From Desulforamulus aeronauticus DSM 10349 (GTDB taxonomy: Bacteria > Bacillota > Desulfotomaculia > Desulfotomaculales > Desulfotomaculaceae): a stretch of 64,000 nt of DNA. The translations under genes and the position numbers were made by a program. Each line of letters begins with the position of its first letter. The stretch's first letter is position 1. Location: positions 62,001 to 126,000 of the forward strand of contig NZ_FRAR01000015.1 in the NCBI RefSeq assembly GCF_900142375.1, read 5' to 3'. Below the pieces are notes generated by a model. The model was not told the origin of the DNA, made no database searches, and saw nothing but the letters and a program-made list of their open reading frames with translations. This document shows positions 18,744 to 27,500 of this stretch, in pieces.

Positions 18744-19808
18744 ATGGAGAACATCACTACCCAGGTGTGGCAGCTACATCCTAATCACCCGGATCAACAG
18801 ATTATTGAAAAAGCGGCAGCTATTATTAAGGCTGGGGGGTTAGTGGCCTTTCCCACGGAGACCGTGTATGGTCTGGGTGCCCACGGCTTAAGCAGTGAGG
18901 CAGTGGCCAAAATATATTGTGCCAAGGGTCGCCCTTCAGATAATCCTTTAATATTACATGTGGCTAACTTACAAATGGCAGTAGGCCTCAGTCGGCAACT
19001 ACCTACGGCGGCTAAACTACTCATGGAAACATTTTGGCCGGGCCCCCTAACCCTGGTGGTTCCTGGGGTTGCAGAAATTCCTCGGGAGGTTACCGGTGGA
19101 CTAGACACTGTGGCTATCCGTATGCCAGATCACCCGGTGGCTTTGGCCCTGATTTCTGCTGCAGGGATACCCATTGCAGCTCCCAGTGCCAATAAATCGG
19201 GCAAGCCCAGTCCTACTACCGCAGACCATGTAAGAACGGATTTAGCAGGATGCATCGACGCCCTGTTAGATGCCGGTCCCGCAGGTGTGGGCTTGGAGTC
19301 AACCGTTCTCGATCTCACCGGTGCTGTGCCGGTGATCCTGCGTCCCGGCGGGGTAACCTACGAACAGCTTAAACAGGTTCTGCCAAAGGTCATCATTGAT
19401 CCGTCAGTCTTGGGGGAGAAATTGCCGAAAAATCAGGCACCTCGTTCCCCGGGGATGAAATATAAACACTATGCCCCAACCGCCCCGATGATTCTCTTTA
19501 CCGGAGTACCGCAGAGGGTAAGAGAGAAACTGGCAGCTCACCTAAAGGAACTTGCGACCCAGGGCAAACGCGTAGGAATTTTGGCGAGCAAAGAAAACAT
19601 CCATTACTATCCTGGTGAGGCCATTGTTCTGCCCTTGGGAACCAGAGAAAATCCTGCTACAGCAGCGGCGTCACTTTTCGAGCTACTAAGGCAATTCGAT
19701 AAACTCCAAGTAGATACCATTCTCGCGGAGGGACTAGACACCAAAGGTATTGGCCTAGCTGTCATGAATCGCCTCCAACGTGCTGCCACAGAGATCGTCG
19801 AGTGCTAG
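18744..19808 (+). CDS. ywlC: L-threonylcarbamoyladenylate synthase (Sua5 type)
   Basis: Makes threonylcarbamoyl-AMP from threonine, bicarbonate and ATP, the first step of the t6A37 modification of ANN-reading tRNAs. The 354-residue protein has the YrdC core (about 20-205) with FPTETVYGLGA, KGRPSDNPLI and SANKSGKPSPT, then a linker with the characteristic SPGMKYKHYAP and the C-terminal Sua5 domain, so it is the long Sua5 form. ATG at 18744 follows a cggag site. Order ywlC-mntP-ywlE-rpiB-glyA is as in B. subtilis. Confidence 0.95.
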   Translation: MENITTQVWQLHPNHPDQQIIEKAAAIIKAGGLVAFPTETVYGLGAHGLSSEAVAKIYCAKGRPSDNPLILHVANLQMAVGLSRQLPTAAKLLMETFWPGPLTLVVPGVAEIPREVTGGLDTVAIRMPDHPVALALISAAGIPIAAPSANKSGKPSPTTADHVRTDLAGCIDALLDAGPAGVGLESTVLDLTGAVPVILRPGGVTYEQLKQVLPKVIIDPSVLGEKLPKNQAPRSPGMKYKHYAPTAPMILFTGVPQRVREKLAAHLKELATQGKRVGILASKENIHYYPGEAIVLPLGTRENPATAAASLFELLRQFDKLQVDTILAEGLDTKGIGLAVMNRLQRAATEIVEC

Positions 19809-19920
19809 AATACTTGTGTGCACTTTATCAATAGATACAGGTCATAATTTTAAAGTTATAAAGTAATTTTTTGCTGGGGTATACATATAGTAGCAAAAGA
19901 TACTTTGATAATACTTATAA

Positions 19921-19985
19921 AAGCCAATGGACAATGACCAAAGGCCCAACAAACAAGCCGCTAGCCAGTAGCTTATGGCTTGTCG
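19921..19985. repeat. Degenerate GCC-repeat block before mntP
   Basis: Units such as aagccaatgg, gaccaaaggccc, agccgctagcc and cttatggcttgtc form two weak inverted pairs and belong to the same degenerate family as the GCCGATGGC blocks. The block ends 24 bases before the mntP start. Confidence 0.4.
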
Positions 19986-20008
19986 GTCGATACAAGGACG
20001 GTGTTATC

Positions 20009-20548
20009 TTGTCAATCCTTACTCTCCTGGCCCTGGCTGTGGCTTTGGGGTCAGATGCTTTTTCTTTGTGTGTAGGCATTGGCATTGCTGGTGTTAACCG
20101 CAGGCAGATTGCAACGATTAGCCTAATGGTACTAGTCTTCCATATCTTTATGCCCCTGCTGGGTTGGTATGTGGGAGGTTTTCTCGGTGCTAAAGTAGGG
20201 CAAGCGGCCTCTATTGCCGGCGCATTGCTGCTGGTTTTCCTAGGTGTGAAAATGATTTGGGATGCCATTAAACCCGGCGATGAAGAACCGGGCTTTAGCA
20301 TTACCACTATTGGTGGTCTGCTATTATTATCTGCCAGTGTCAGTATGGATGCCCTTAGTGTGGGGTTTACTTTGGGTACCCAACATGTTAACTTGGCCTT
20401 AGCAGCTGGTGTCATCGGGGTGGTGGCAGGGCTGATGACCTTCTGCGGGCTAACCCTGGGAAAATACGTAGGGGGTAAGATTGGTGACAAAGCCCAACTG
20501 GTGGGTGGGATTATTTTAACAGGTATCGGTATAAAATTATTTTTTTAG
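20009..20548 (+). CDS. mntP: Manganese efflux pump MntP
   Basis: Six-helix membrane protein exporting Mn2+. At 179 residues from TTG 20009 it has the normal MntP length; the open frame goes back to 19871 but that part is hydrophilic and overlaps repeat DNA. Two homologous halves are seen, each with an Asp-containing first helix: ALGSDAFSLCVGIG and ASVSMDALSVGFTLG. The start is supported by aaggacgg about 7 bases upstream. I looked for a yybP-ykoY manganese riboswitch in the leader and saw none. Confidence 0.88.
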   Translation: MSILTLLALAVALGSDAFSLCVGIGIAGVNRRQIATISLMVLVFHIFMPLLGWYVGGFLGAKVGQAASIAGALLLVFLGVKMIWDAIKPGDEEPGFSITTIGGLLLLSASVSMDALSVGFTLGTQHVNLALAAGVIGVVAGLMTFCGLTLGKYVGGKIGDKAQLVGGIILTGIGIKLFF

Positions 20549-20666
20549 AGGAAAAACAACATAATTGTAGAAATAAAGCGTCCATGTATGTTTCCAAAAT
20601 GGGTCGCTTTTTCTTATGCGGATAAGCTGCCCTGGGAATAATACAATTGGAGGAAGATAATAAGCG

Positions 20667-21128
20667 ATGGAAAAGAAAATCCTTTTTGTATGTACAGGAA
20701 ATACCTGCCGCAGCTGCATGGCTGAAGCTTTGGCCAGAGTAATAGCAGAAGAAATGGACCTAACGGGTGTAATTTTTGCCTCTGCCGGGATTATGGCATG
20801 GCCTGGAGAAAAAGCCGCGGAACAAGCTGTTCAAGCTTTGTCCGAACAGGGTGTCGAGTTATCTCATCACCAGGCCTCAAGGCTGACGCCGGAAATGGTT
20901 TTAGAAGCTGACTTGGTACTTACCATGACAGAAGCTCACCGGCAGCAGATTCTAAGCATACTACCCCAGGCCAAGGAAAAAGTATTTACCTTGGGAAGCT
21001 ATGTGGGAATTGCCAGAGACATCTCTGACCCCTATGGTAGCCCGGTGGAGGTGTATCGTACTTGCGCCGAAGAACTAGCAATTCATATTAGAACAGCTTT
21101 ACGTAAATTCATCAATATGGAGGTTTGA
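20667..21128 (+). CDS. Low-molecular-weight protein phosphatase (YwlE-like)
   Basis: A 153-residue cytosolic phosphatase of the LMW-PTP fold. The P-loop CX5R is Cys9-Thr-Gly-Asn-Thr-Cys14-Arg15 and the general acid is in the late SDPYG. Threonine in the P-loop (CTGNTC) is the feature that in B. subtilis YwlE favours phospho-arginine, so an arginine phosphatase role is likely. After the loop it has SCMAEA where most have SPMAEA. ATG at 20667 follows gaggaag. Located as in B. subtilis, directly before rpiB. Confidence 0.9.
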   Translation: MEKKILFVCTGNTCRSCMAEALARVIAEEMDLTGVIFASAGIMAWPGEKAAEQAVQALSEQGVELSHHQASRLTPEMVLEADLVLTMTEAHRQQILSILPQAKEKVFTLGSYVGIARDISDPYGSPVEVYRTCAEELAIHIRTALRKFINMEV

Positions 21129-21130
21129 CA

Positions 21131-21589
21131 GTGAAGGACATGACAATAATAGTTGGCAGTGACCATGCAGGGTTTGCCATGAAAGAACAAGTTTGCCAGT
21201 ACCTACAAAGCCAGGGTATTACCGTAGAAGATACGGGTTGTAACTCTACAGATTCCTGCGATTACCCCGACTTCGCTTTGGCTGTAGGAGAAAAAATTCG
21301 TTCCGGTACCTGCCAATTAGGTATTCTTATTTGTGGCTCTGGTGTTGGCATGGCCATTGCCGTTAATAAAGTTCCCGGCATCCGTGCCGCTAACGTTTTT
21401 GACCCCGAAATCGCCGGTCTGGCCCGCGAACACAACAACGCCAATGTCCTAACTTTAGGCTCCCGCTTCCTTACCTTAGAAAAAGCCCAGGAAATAGTAG
21501 AAAAATTCCTAACCACCGATTTTGCAGGAGGGCGTCATGCGGAGCGGGTGGACAAGATTACTGCGATAGAGAAGAAGTATGGTTGCTGA
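21131..21589 (+). CDS. rpiB: Ribose-5-phosphate isomerase B
   Basis: Interconverts ribulose-5-phosphate and ribose-5-phosphate in the pentose phosphate pathway. The 152-residue protein has the RpiB fold with GSDHAGF at the N-terminus, the catalytic Cys in LICGSGVGM and the EHNNANVLTLG block. GTG at 21131 is chosen because ggagg lies 7 bases upstream; TTG at 21125 overlaps the previous stop but sits too close to that site. It is translationally close to the phosphatase gene (2 bases between stop and start). Confidence 0.94.
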   Translation: MKDMTIIVGSDHAGFAMKEQVCQYLQSQGITVEDTGCNSTDSCDYPDFALAVGEKIRSGTCQLGILICGSGVGMAIAVNKVPGIRAANVFDPEIAGLAREHNNANVLTLGSRFLTLEKAQEIVEKFLTTDFAGGRHAERVDKITAIEKKYGC

Positions 21590-21765
21590 TATTTCCTAGA
21601 CATAAATTGAATGAAATAAGGAATCAACTTTGTTACATGCTCTTGGGTCGAACTATGAAGTAATAGTTCTTAGAAATGATAAAAGATCCAGGTTATATAA
21701 CTGATGAGAATTATTGTTTATTAAGTCTGACTTATATCCCTATTACAACAGGATGTAATATCTAC

Positions 21766-21817
21766 AAGATCCCAAAGAAATACCAAATAAAAAGCCAAAG
21801 GCAAAGGCCCCAGGCCT
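21766..21817. repeat. ATCCAAAGAAATAC-type repeat followed by GCC-repeat block before glyA
   Basis: The segment agatcccaaagaaatacc (21766-21783) matches related segments at 23618-23662, 24183-24228 and 25511-25550. It runs directly into aaagccaaaggcaaaggcccc, a member of the GCC-rich family. The block ends about 20 bases before the glyA start. The gap 21590-21837 otherwise shows no gene or riboswitch. Confidence 0.45.
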
Positions 21818-21837
21818 AAAAAAGGAGAGGAACCCCC

Positions 21838-23079
21838 ATGCAAAAAACCACATTGGCCCAAACCGACCCTCAGCTACACGAGGCTATCCAACTGGAATTC
21901 TCCCGCCAACAACGTAACATCGAGCTCATTGCTTCCGAAAACTTTGTCAGCCCTGCGGTACTAGAAGCCCAAGGCTCCGTGCTTACTAACAAATATGCCG
22001 AGGGATATCCCGGCAAGCGTTACTATGGCGGCTGTGAGTTTGTAGATATCGCCGAAAGTTTGGCTATCAGCAGAGCCAAAGAAATATTCGGAGCGGACCA
22101 TGCAAATGTGCAACCCCACTCTGGGGCACAGGCAAACTTTGCCGTTTACTTTGCCCTGCTGCAGCCAGGAGATAAAATCCTTGGCATGAATTTAGCCCAT
22201 GGTGGTCACCTAACCCATGGCAGTCCGGTTAATGTCTCCGGTAAATACTTCAATGTTGTAGCCTACGGAGTTGATGAGGCTACCAGCCGTATTAACTATG
22301 ATGAACTACGGGAAATTGCTTTGCGTGAAAAGCCGAAAATGATTGTGGCCGGGGCCAGCGCCTATCCCCGGGCTATTGATTTTCAAAAAATTGGAGAAAT
22401 TGCTAAAGAAATTGAAGCTTACTTTTTTGTAGATATGGCCCACATTGCCGGACTGGTGGCTGCGGGCTTGCATCAAAATCCCGTACCCTATGCTGACGTG
22501 GTTACCACCACCACCCATAAGACCCTGCGTGGTCCTAGAGGTGGCTTGATCCTGTGCAAAGAAAAATATGCTCAACTCATTGATAAAGCCATCTTTCCCG
22601 GTAGCCAGGGCGGCCCTCTAATGCATGTAATTGCTGCCAAAGCCGCGGCCTTTGGCGAAGCTTTAAAACCGGAATTCAAAGCCTATCAGCAGCAAACCAT
22701 CAACAATGCTCAGGCTCTGGCCAAGGGATTAATGAGTCGCGGCTTCAACCTGGTTTCCGGCGGTACAGACAATCATCTTATGCTGGTAGACCTTAGAGGA
22801 ACCGGCACCACTGGTAAAGAAGCGGAAAAACTATTGGATGAAGTACACATTACCTGCAACAAAAACGCGATCCCCTTTGACCCAGAAAAACCTTTTGTTA
22901 CCAGCGGCATCCGCCTAGGAACCCCCGCTATTACCACCCGGGGCTTTAAAGAAGCAGAACTGGATCAAGTAGCAGAAATCATCAGCATAGCCCTCAAGGC
23001 CAAGGATGATCAGGCAGTTCAAGACAAAGCCCGAGCTATGGTAAAAGAATTGTGCGATAAGTATCCGCTGTACGCTTAA
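21838..23079 (+). CDS. glyA: Serine hydroxymethyltransferase
   Basis: PLP enzyme converting serine and tetrahydrofolate to glycine and methylene-tetrahydrofolate, the main one-carbon source. The 413-residue length is standard. [16 protein letters not shown], the [14 protein letters not shown] block and the PLP-binding Lys228 in [14 protein letters not shown] are all present. ATG at 21838 follows aaaggagagg. The upp gene that follows glyA in B. subtilis is missing and comEB is found instead. Confidence 0.98.
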   Translation: MQKTTLAQTDPQLHEAIQLEFSRQQRNIELIASENFVSPAVLEAQGSVLTNKYAEGYPGKRYYGGCEFVDIAESLAISRAKEIFGADHANVQPHSGAQANFAVYFALLQPGDKILGMNLAHGGHLTHGSPVNVSGKYFNVVAYGVDEATSRINYDELREIALREKPKMIVAGASAYPRAIDFQKIGEIAKEIEAYFFVDMAHIAGLVAAGLHQNPVPYADVVTTTTHKTLRGPRGGLILCKEKYAQLIDKAIFPGSQGGPLMHVIAAKAAAFGEALKPEFKAYQQQTINNAQALAKGLMSRGFNLVSGGTDNHLMLVDLRGTGTTGKEAEKLLDEVHITCNKNAIPFDPEKPFVTSGIRLGTPAITTRGFKEAELDQVAEIISIALKAKDDQAVQDKARAMVKELCDKYPLYA

Positions 23080-23094
23080 GGGAGGAGGTGCACC

Positions 23095-23538
23095 ATGCCC
23101 CGCCCTTCCTGGAATGAATACTTTATGGAAATCACTCGGGTAGCAGCCACCCGGTCCACCTGTTTACGCCGCAAGGTAGGTGCGTTGATTGTGAAAGATA
23201 ACCGCATCCTAGCCACCGGCTATAATGGTGCTCCGGCGGGATTAACCCACTGCTTGGAAATCGGTTGTCTACGAGAAAAGCTGGGCATCCCTTCAGGCCA
23301 GCGGCATGAACTATGTCGTGCTCTACACGCCGAGCAAAATGCCATCATCCAAGCAGCGGTGCATGGAACAGCCATCAAAGGAAGTATCATCTACGTAACT
23401 AACCAACCCTGTGTCATGTGTAGCAAAATGATCGTCAATGCAGGCATTCAAAAGGTTATCTACAGTGGTGACTACCCGGATGAACTGTCCCTCGATATCT
23501 TTAAAGAAGCAGACGTAGAACTAATCAAGTTCCCCTAA
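23095..23538 (+). CDS. comEB: dCMP deaminase (ComEB-like)
   Basis: Zinc-dependent deaminase converting dCMP to dUMP for thymidylate synthesis. The 147-residue protein has the deaminase zinc site: His78 and Glu80 in HAEQNAI, and Cys106/Cys109 in [26 protein letters not shown] is typical of the dCMP/ComEB group. The name ComEB comes from its position in competence operons elsewhere; no competence genes are seen here. ATG at 23095 follows ggaggagg, 15 bases after glyA, so the two are probably one operon. Confidence 0.94.
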   Translation: MPRPSWNEYFMEITRVAATRSTCLRRKVGALIVKDNRILATGYNGAPAGLTHCLEIGCLREKLGIPSGQRHELCRALHAEQNAIIQAAVHGTAIKGSIIYVTNQPCVMCSKMIVNAGIQKVIYSGDYPDELSLDIFKEADVELIKFP

Positions 23539-23565
23539 AAAGCCTTCTAGGCCAAGTAAGCATTT

Positions 23566-23662
23566 CTTTGGGGTCTTGTCTAAGCTAAAGGTATTCCTTA
23601 AGGGCCTGGTATCTTACCAGAATCCAAAGAAATACAGTATTAGCTTAGGCAGGGCCCCAAAG
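23566..23662. repeat. Long imperfect inverted repeat with ATCCAAAGAAATAC motif
   Basis: Arms of 23 bases (23566-23588 and 23640-23662) pair with three mismatches or wobbles; the left begins ctttggggtcttg and the right ends gggccccaaag. The loop holds taccagaatccaaagaaatac, which recurs near 24183 and, in part, near 21766 and 25511. It could fold as one hairpin of about 97 bases. The rest of the 23539-23831 gap shows no gene. Confidence 0.5.
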
Positions 23663-23831
23663 CACTTCCTCAAGCCGTGGACAGGACCCAATAAATACTC
23701 AATAGCTGCCCCAGAAAACTCTCCATGAATTTTCTTATCTGATTTAATGAAAAATATATAAATATGAAGGATTTTTTTAGTCGCTGGATGAATGCTTACT
23801 AAGTAATTCTTTTTAATCTTAGGAGGCACCA

Positions 23832-24146
23832 GTGCGAACTAAAAATATTGCCTTACCCAGGTTGAACCAACTCTCTCCCACCATGGAATCCACCGCCCTT
23901 AAGCTAATGGAAGAGGCTGGTGAATTGGCCCAGGCTATTGGCAAACTCCGCGGCATGAGTGGTGAACAGGCGCGGTGTGAAGAAAAAGAAGTGATGGAGC
24001 TCATCACCAAAGAACTGCTAGATGTCGCTCAAACCGCTGTCAGCATGATGTTTGTACTTGAGGAACACTACGGCGTAAACATAGAAAAGGCTCAGGAACA
24101 ACATATAGAAAAACTAATACGGAAGGGCTACCTAAGTGAGGAGTAA
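23832..24146 (+). CDS. MazG-like nucleotide pyrophosphohydrolase family protein
   Basis: A 104-residue all-alpha protein with the MazG/HisE-type metal-binding pattern: EEAGELAQAIGK (about 29-40) followed by EVMELITKELLDVAQTAVSMMF, where the acidic residues of both helices would hold Mg2+. Such proteins hydrolyse nucleoside triphosphates to monophosphates as house-cleaning enzymes; the substrate cannot be told here. GTG at 23832 follows a perfect aggagg. It stands alone between two repeat-bearing gaps. Confidence 0.8.
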   Translation: MRTKNIALPRLNQLSPTMESTALKLMEEAGELAQAIGKLRGMSGEQARCEEKEVMELITKELLDVAQTAVSMMFVLEEHYGVNIEKAQEQHIEKLIRKGYLSEE

Positions 24147-24182
24147 ATAAACTCATACAAACCATAAAAGACTAAAACCAAA

Positions 24183-24228
24183 TACCAGGATCCAAAAAGA
24201 AATACCCATTAGCCCAGACAAAAAAACG
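24183..24228. repeat. ATCCAAAAAGAAATAC repeat copy before wecB
   Basis: taccaggatccaaaaagaaa followed by tacccattagcccagaca matches the segment at 23618-23655 and, with changes, 25511-25550. It ends just before the wecB Shine-Dalgarno region. Confidence 0.45.
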
Positions 24229-24237
24229 GAGGATAAC

Positions 24238-25392
24238 ATGATCAAAGTATTAACTGTATTCGGGACTAGACCGGAAGCCATCAAAATGGCGCCCTTAGTT
24301 CAAGAACTAAACCGACGCAGTGACAAAATAACGTCGCTGGTGGCTGTAACTGCCCAGCACAGAGAAATGCTCGACCAGGTTCTCGATTTGTTCAATATAG
24401 TGCCGAACTACGACCTGAACATTATGCAGGAAGGCCAAACCCTTTACGATGTAACCACCCGTGCCCTAAGCGGCTTAAAGGATGTCCTCAAAGACTGCAA
24501 CCCAGATTTAGTGCTAGTTCATGGAGATACCACGACCACCTTTGTGGCCGCCCTAGCGGCCTATTACCGCCAGATTCCTGTGGGCCATGTGGAGGCAGGC
24601 CTGCGTACTCACAACAAATATTCCCCCTTCCCGGAGGAGATGAACAGGCACCTTACCGGGGCCTTGGCGGAGTATCATTTTGCTCCAACACAAAAGTCTT
24701 TGCAAAATTTACTACAAGAAAATATCAACATAGACAATATTTTTGTCACAGGAAATACCGTCATCGATGCTCTCAAGGCAACGGTAAAGGAAAACTATGT
24801 ATTTTCTGACCCACTTTTGAATAAGATAGATTTTGGTAGTAGTCGAGTCCTGCTGGTAACTACCCACCGTAGAGAAAACCTTGGTGAACCCATGCGCGCT
24901 ATCTACCTGGCTCTCAAGGAAATCGTGGAAACCCATCCCGATGTGGAGATTGTTTTCCCGGTACATATGAATCCCGCAGTTCGCCGGGTGGTCCAGGAGG
25001 TATTAGGGAACCTACCCAGGGTGCATCTCATCGAACCGTTGCAGTACGAGCCCTTCATCAACCTAATGCAGCGCTGTTATCTAGTACTCACCGACTCCGG
25101 TGGCTTACAGGAGGAAGCACCTTCCTTAGGCAAACCCGTACTAGTCCTGCGCGATACCACGGAAAGACCAGAGGCTGTGGAGGCAGGTACTGTTAAATTA
25201 GTCGGTACTGATCGCCAGATTGTACTGTCTGTCACAAGGGAGCTGTTAAATAATCCCAAGGCATACCAATCTATGGCTGAAGCCGTCAATCCCTACGGTG
25301 ATGGACTGGCCGCCAAAAGGATTACAGATTTTATTTGTCACAAATTTAATCTAGCTGAGGACCTGCCTCAAGAATTTTTAGCTGCAAAATAA
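24238..25392 (+). CDS. wecB: UDP-N-acetylglucosamine 2-epimerase (non-hydrolysing)
   Basis: Interconverts UDP-GlcNAc and UDP-ManNAc, supplying ManNAc for teichoic-acid linkage units or other surface glycans. The 384-residue protein has the GT-B fold with [14 protein letters not shown] at the N-terminus, [27 protein letters not shown] and the [16 protein letters not shown] block. ATG at 24238 follows cggagg. As in Listeria, it lies directly upstream of the ATP synthase genes. It could feed the glycan cluster at 46-64 kb. Confidence 0.95.
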   Translation: MIKVLTVFGTRPEAIKMAPLVQELNRRSDKITSLVAVTAQHREMLDQVLDLFNIVPNYDLNIMQEGQTLYDVTTRALSGLKDVLKDCNPDLVLVHGDTTTTFVAALAAYYRQIPVGHVEAGLRTHNKYSPFPEEMNRHLTGALAEYHFAPTQKSLQNLLQENINIDNIFVTGNTVIDALKATVKENYVFSDPLLNKIDFGSSRVLLVTTHRRENLGEPMRAIYLALKEIVETHPDVEIVFPVHMNPAVRRVVQEVLGNLPRVHLIEPLQYEPFINLMQRCYLVLTDSGGLQEEAPSLGKPVLVLRDTTERPEAVEAGTVKLVGTDRQIVLSVTRELLNNPKAYQSMAEAVNPYGDGLAAKRITDFICHKFNLAEDLPQEFLAAK

Positions 25393-25510
25393 CATAAAAT
25401 AAATCCATATTTGGAAAATTAAGATAAACATATTGAAAAATTATTTAAAAAGTTTGCTAATTTCATGATTTTACTGGAGGAATTAAGAAAATCTTGTAGA
25501 AGTTAATAAA

Positions 25511-25550
25511 GTAATCCAAAAAGAAATGACGTCTGGCTGACAAAAAATAC
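25511..25550. repeat. ATCCAAAAAGAAATG repeat copy in the atp leader
   Basis: gtaatccaaaaagaaatgac followed by gtctggctgacaaaaaa is similar to 24183-24228. It lies in the 230-base gap before the ATP synthase operon. A TTGAAA with a weak GCTAAT (25433-25461) is the best promoter guess there but is not convincing. Confidence 0.4.
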
Positions 25551-25622
25551 AATGTCTTGGTGACGACAATTGTGAATAAAGGAATAAGCCAATCTAAATT
25601 TTAGCAAAGAAGGCCGACGATC

Positions 25623-25853
25623 ATGAGTGAAAAATCTAAAGGAGCCCCGTTAAGAGCCTTGGCGCTCGCATCGTCCATCAGTATAGAAATTGCCACAGCA
25701 ACCGTGCTTGGTTTTATGGCAGGGCGATGGCTCGACAATAAGTTTCATACAGATCCTTGGCTGATGCTGGCAGGGTTACTGCTGGGAATGGTTGCAGGGA
25801 TGTGGGGGGTTTACCATACATTGGAAACCTTCCGCAAGAAGGACGAGGAGTGA
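25623..25853 (+). CDS. atpZ: AtpZ/AtpI-family small membrane protein
   Basis: A 76-residue protein with two hydrophobic segments (about 14-33 and 42-64) separated by a short loop (DNKFHTDPW), followed by a charged tail (FRKKDEE). This is the AtpZ pattern, a small protein at the head of many atp operons, linked to Mg2+/Ca2+ handling and ATP synthase assembly with AtpI. ATG at 25623 has an agaagg site. It is the first gene of the operon, 4 bases before atpI. Confidence 0.82.
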   Translation: MSEKSKGAPLRALALASSISIEIATATVLGFMAGRWLDNKFHTDPWLMLAGLLLGMVAGMWGVYHTLETFRKKDEE

Positions 25854-25857
25854 GTCG

Positions 25858-26325
25858 ATGCTGGGTCAGGGTGCTGAAATTATACCAAGTTTAGAAATAC
25901 AATTGAAAAGAACGGTAAAATCCACTGCCATCATTGTTGCTTTTATGGCTTTGGCCCTTGTCTTCGATTTTCAAAATAGTGTGTATAAGGGACTTTTTAT
26001 CGGCTCACTGGTGAGTTTACAAAACGCCATCCTGCTGAGCAAGAGAATTAAAAGGGCTTCTGCTATAAAAGATGTTGGCAAAGCAATTGCACATATGCGC
26101 AGGGGCTTATTTATCCGCCTAATCATTATTATGGCCACCCTGTGGTTGTCTATCAGAATTCCCACTGTCAACGTGAATGCCGCAGCGGTAGGCTTGTTTG
26201 TTGCCCCGGTGTTGTCTGTAGCGGACTTCATTATCACGTTAATTAAAGAGAGCACTTTAAAACAAAATGCTCTCAATAATAATAAAGTTAAGCAAATTCA
26301 ACGTGAAGGGGGTGAAAACGCATGA
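25858..26325 (+). CDS. atpI: ATP synthase subunit I
   Basis: A 155-residue protein with about four hydrophobic segments (about 22-38, 41-60, 83-100 and 105-125), matching the AtpI family, which assists c-ring assembly. ATG at 25858 is preferred over the longer open frame from 25792, because gaggag lies just upstream and the extra residues would overlap atpZ. Its stop overlaps the atpB start (ATGA), so translation is coupled. Confidence 0.8.
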   Translation: MLGQGAEIIPSLEIQLKRTVKSTAIIVAFMALALVFDFQNSVYKGLFIGSLVSLQNAILLSKRIKRASAIKDVGKAIAHMRRGLFIRLIIIMATLWLSIRIPTVNVNAAAVGLFVAPVLSVADFIITLIKESTLKQNALNNNKVKQIQREGGENA

Positions 26326-27116
26326 GTGCTGCGGCGGGAGCCGCGCAAGCGGCAGGTGAACACCATGATATGCTGCACGCGGTGGAGCTAGAACTAAACT
26401 ACTGGGGTATCCCACTGTTCACGGATTACGATAAGTACTGGAACATTATGGGTCTTAGTATTAGTCCCAGGACCATGATCATGACCTGGATTGCAATGGC
26501 ACTGGTACTGCTCTTTGCCTGGTTCTGCACCAGAAACCTGAATATCAGAAGGCCAGGAAAAGCACAGTCTACCTTTGAACTACTCTGGCAATTCTTAGGG
26601 GAACAAGTATTTAACAACTTAGGCAACAAACTAGGCGCTGCTATGATGCCCATTATTGTGACATTCTTTATCTACATCGCCTTTTCCAACCTGTTGGGTC
26701 TAATACCAACATTAAGTTCCCCCACGGCGGATAAAAACACGACCTTTGGTTTGGCTCTAATTGTTGTCCTTTTAATTCACTTCCACGGTCTTAAAGCTAA
26801 CGGAGTAGGCGGCCATATCGGCCACTATTTCCAACCCTTTAAACCCTTTGTGGTTATTCACCTAATCGAAGAAATTGCCAGACCAGTTACACTGGCCTTC
26901 CGTCTTTACGGGAACATCTTCGCCGGTGAAGTTCTAATTGCTGTATTACTAGGCCTAATCAACATTAATGCTTATGTCTTTGGTGGCTTTATTCCGTCCG
27001 TAATTTGGTTAGCTTTCTCAGTGTTCGTAGGTATGGTTCAAGCTTTCGTATTCTCTATGCTTACCATCGCATACGTTTCCCAGTTTGCTGCACATCACGA
27101 CGCTGACCACCACTAG
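26322..27116 (+). CDS. atpB: ATP synthase F0 subunit a
   Basis: Membrane stator subunit forming the ion half-channels against the c-ring. The 264-residue protein has about six hydrophobic segments and the essential Arg in the family block EEIARPVTLAFRLYGNIFAGE. The N-terminus is His-containing and hydrophilic (about 1-35). ATG at 26322 follows gggggtg and overlaps the atpI stop by 4 bases. Confidence 0.96.
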   Translation: MSAAAGAAQAAGEHHDMLHAVELELNYWGIPLFTDYDKYWNIMGLSISPRTMIMTWIAMALVLLFAWFCTRNLNIRRPGKAQSTFELLWQFLGEQVFNNLGNKLGAAMMPIIVTFFIYIAFSNLLGLIPTLSSPTADKNTTFGLALIVVLLIHFHGLKANGVGGHIGHYFQPFKPFVVIHLIEEIARPVTLAFRLYGNIFAGEVLIAVLLGLININAYVFGGFIPSVIWLAFSVFVGMVQAFVFSMLTIAYVSQFAAHHDADHH

Positions 27117-27155
27117 GTTTAAGTGATTAACATCTCATGAAAGGAGGGGAAATAA

Positions 27156-27389
27156 ATGGAAGTAGGAGCTGCTGCTGCTATCGCAACTGGCTTAGCCGTA
27201 GGTTTAGGTGCTCTGGGTGCTGCTGTTGGTGATGGTATCTGTACTGGTAAAGCCATCGAATCCATCGCTCGTCAACCCGAAGCTAAAGGTACCATCCAAA
27301 CCACCATGTTTATCTCTGTAGGTCTAATTGAATCTATCCCCATTATTGCCGTTGTACTCGCCTTCATGTTGTTTGGTAAGCTTGGTTAA
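27156..27389 (+). CDS. atpE: ATP synthase F0 subunit c
   Basis: A 77-residue hairpin of two membrane helices that forms the rotating ring. The polar loop ARQPEA is present and the ion-carrying residue is Glu59 in VGLIESIP. At the position that is Gln in sodium-binding rings (33 residues before the Glu) there is Asp26, and the residue after Glu59 is Ser60. The ion is therefore not obvious; the full sodium set (Gln, Val, Glu, Ser/Thr) is not present. ATG at 27156 has a very strong aaaggagg. A stable hairpin follows the gene. Confidence 0.96.
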   Translation: MEVGAAAAIATGLAVGLGALGAAVGDGICTGKAIESIARQPEAKGTIQTTMFISVGLIESIPIIAVVLAFMLFGKLG

Positions 27390-27420
27390 TCCCTAAGAAT
27401 CTAGTGTTTCTATGGACGGG

Positions 27421-27463
27421 GGCGATTGGCGGGCTTAATGCTTTCTCCAAGCCCGCAATCGCC
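27421..27463 (+). promoter_or_regulatory. Stable intercistronic hairpin between atpE and atpF
   Basis: Arms 27421-27436 and 27449-27463 pair over 15 bases with one bulged G; the inner part is gcgggctt/aagcccgc and the outer part ggcgatt/aatcgcc. No T tract follows, so it is not a standard terminator. It likely protects or partially processes the upstream atpE message, which is needed in excess. Confidence 0.6.
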
Positions 27464-27500
27464 TTCCTTATTGTCCGCCCAGACGGAAGGAGGGGAATTT

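Noticed and set aside
19809-20008. Manganese (yybP-ykoY) riboswitch before mntP
   Set aside because: The conserved core sequences of this class were not found; the region consists of AT-rich DNA and degenerate repeats.
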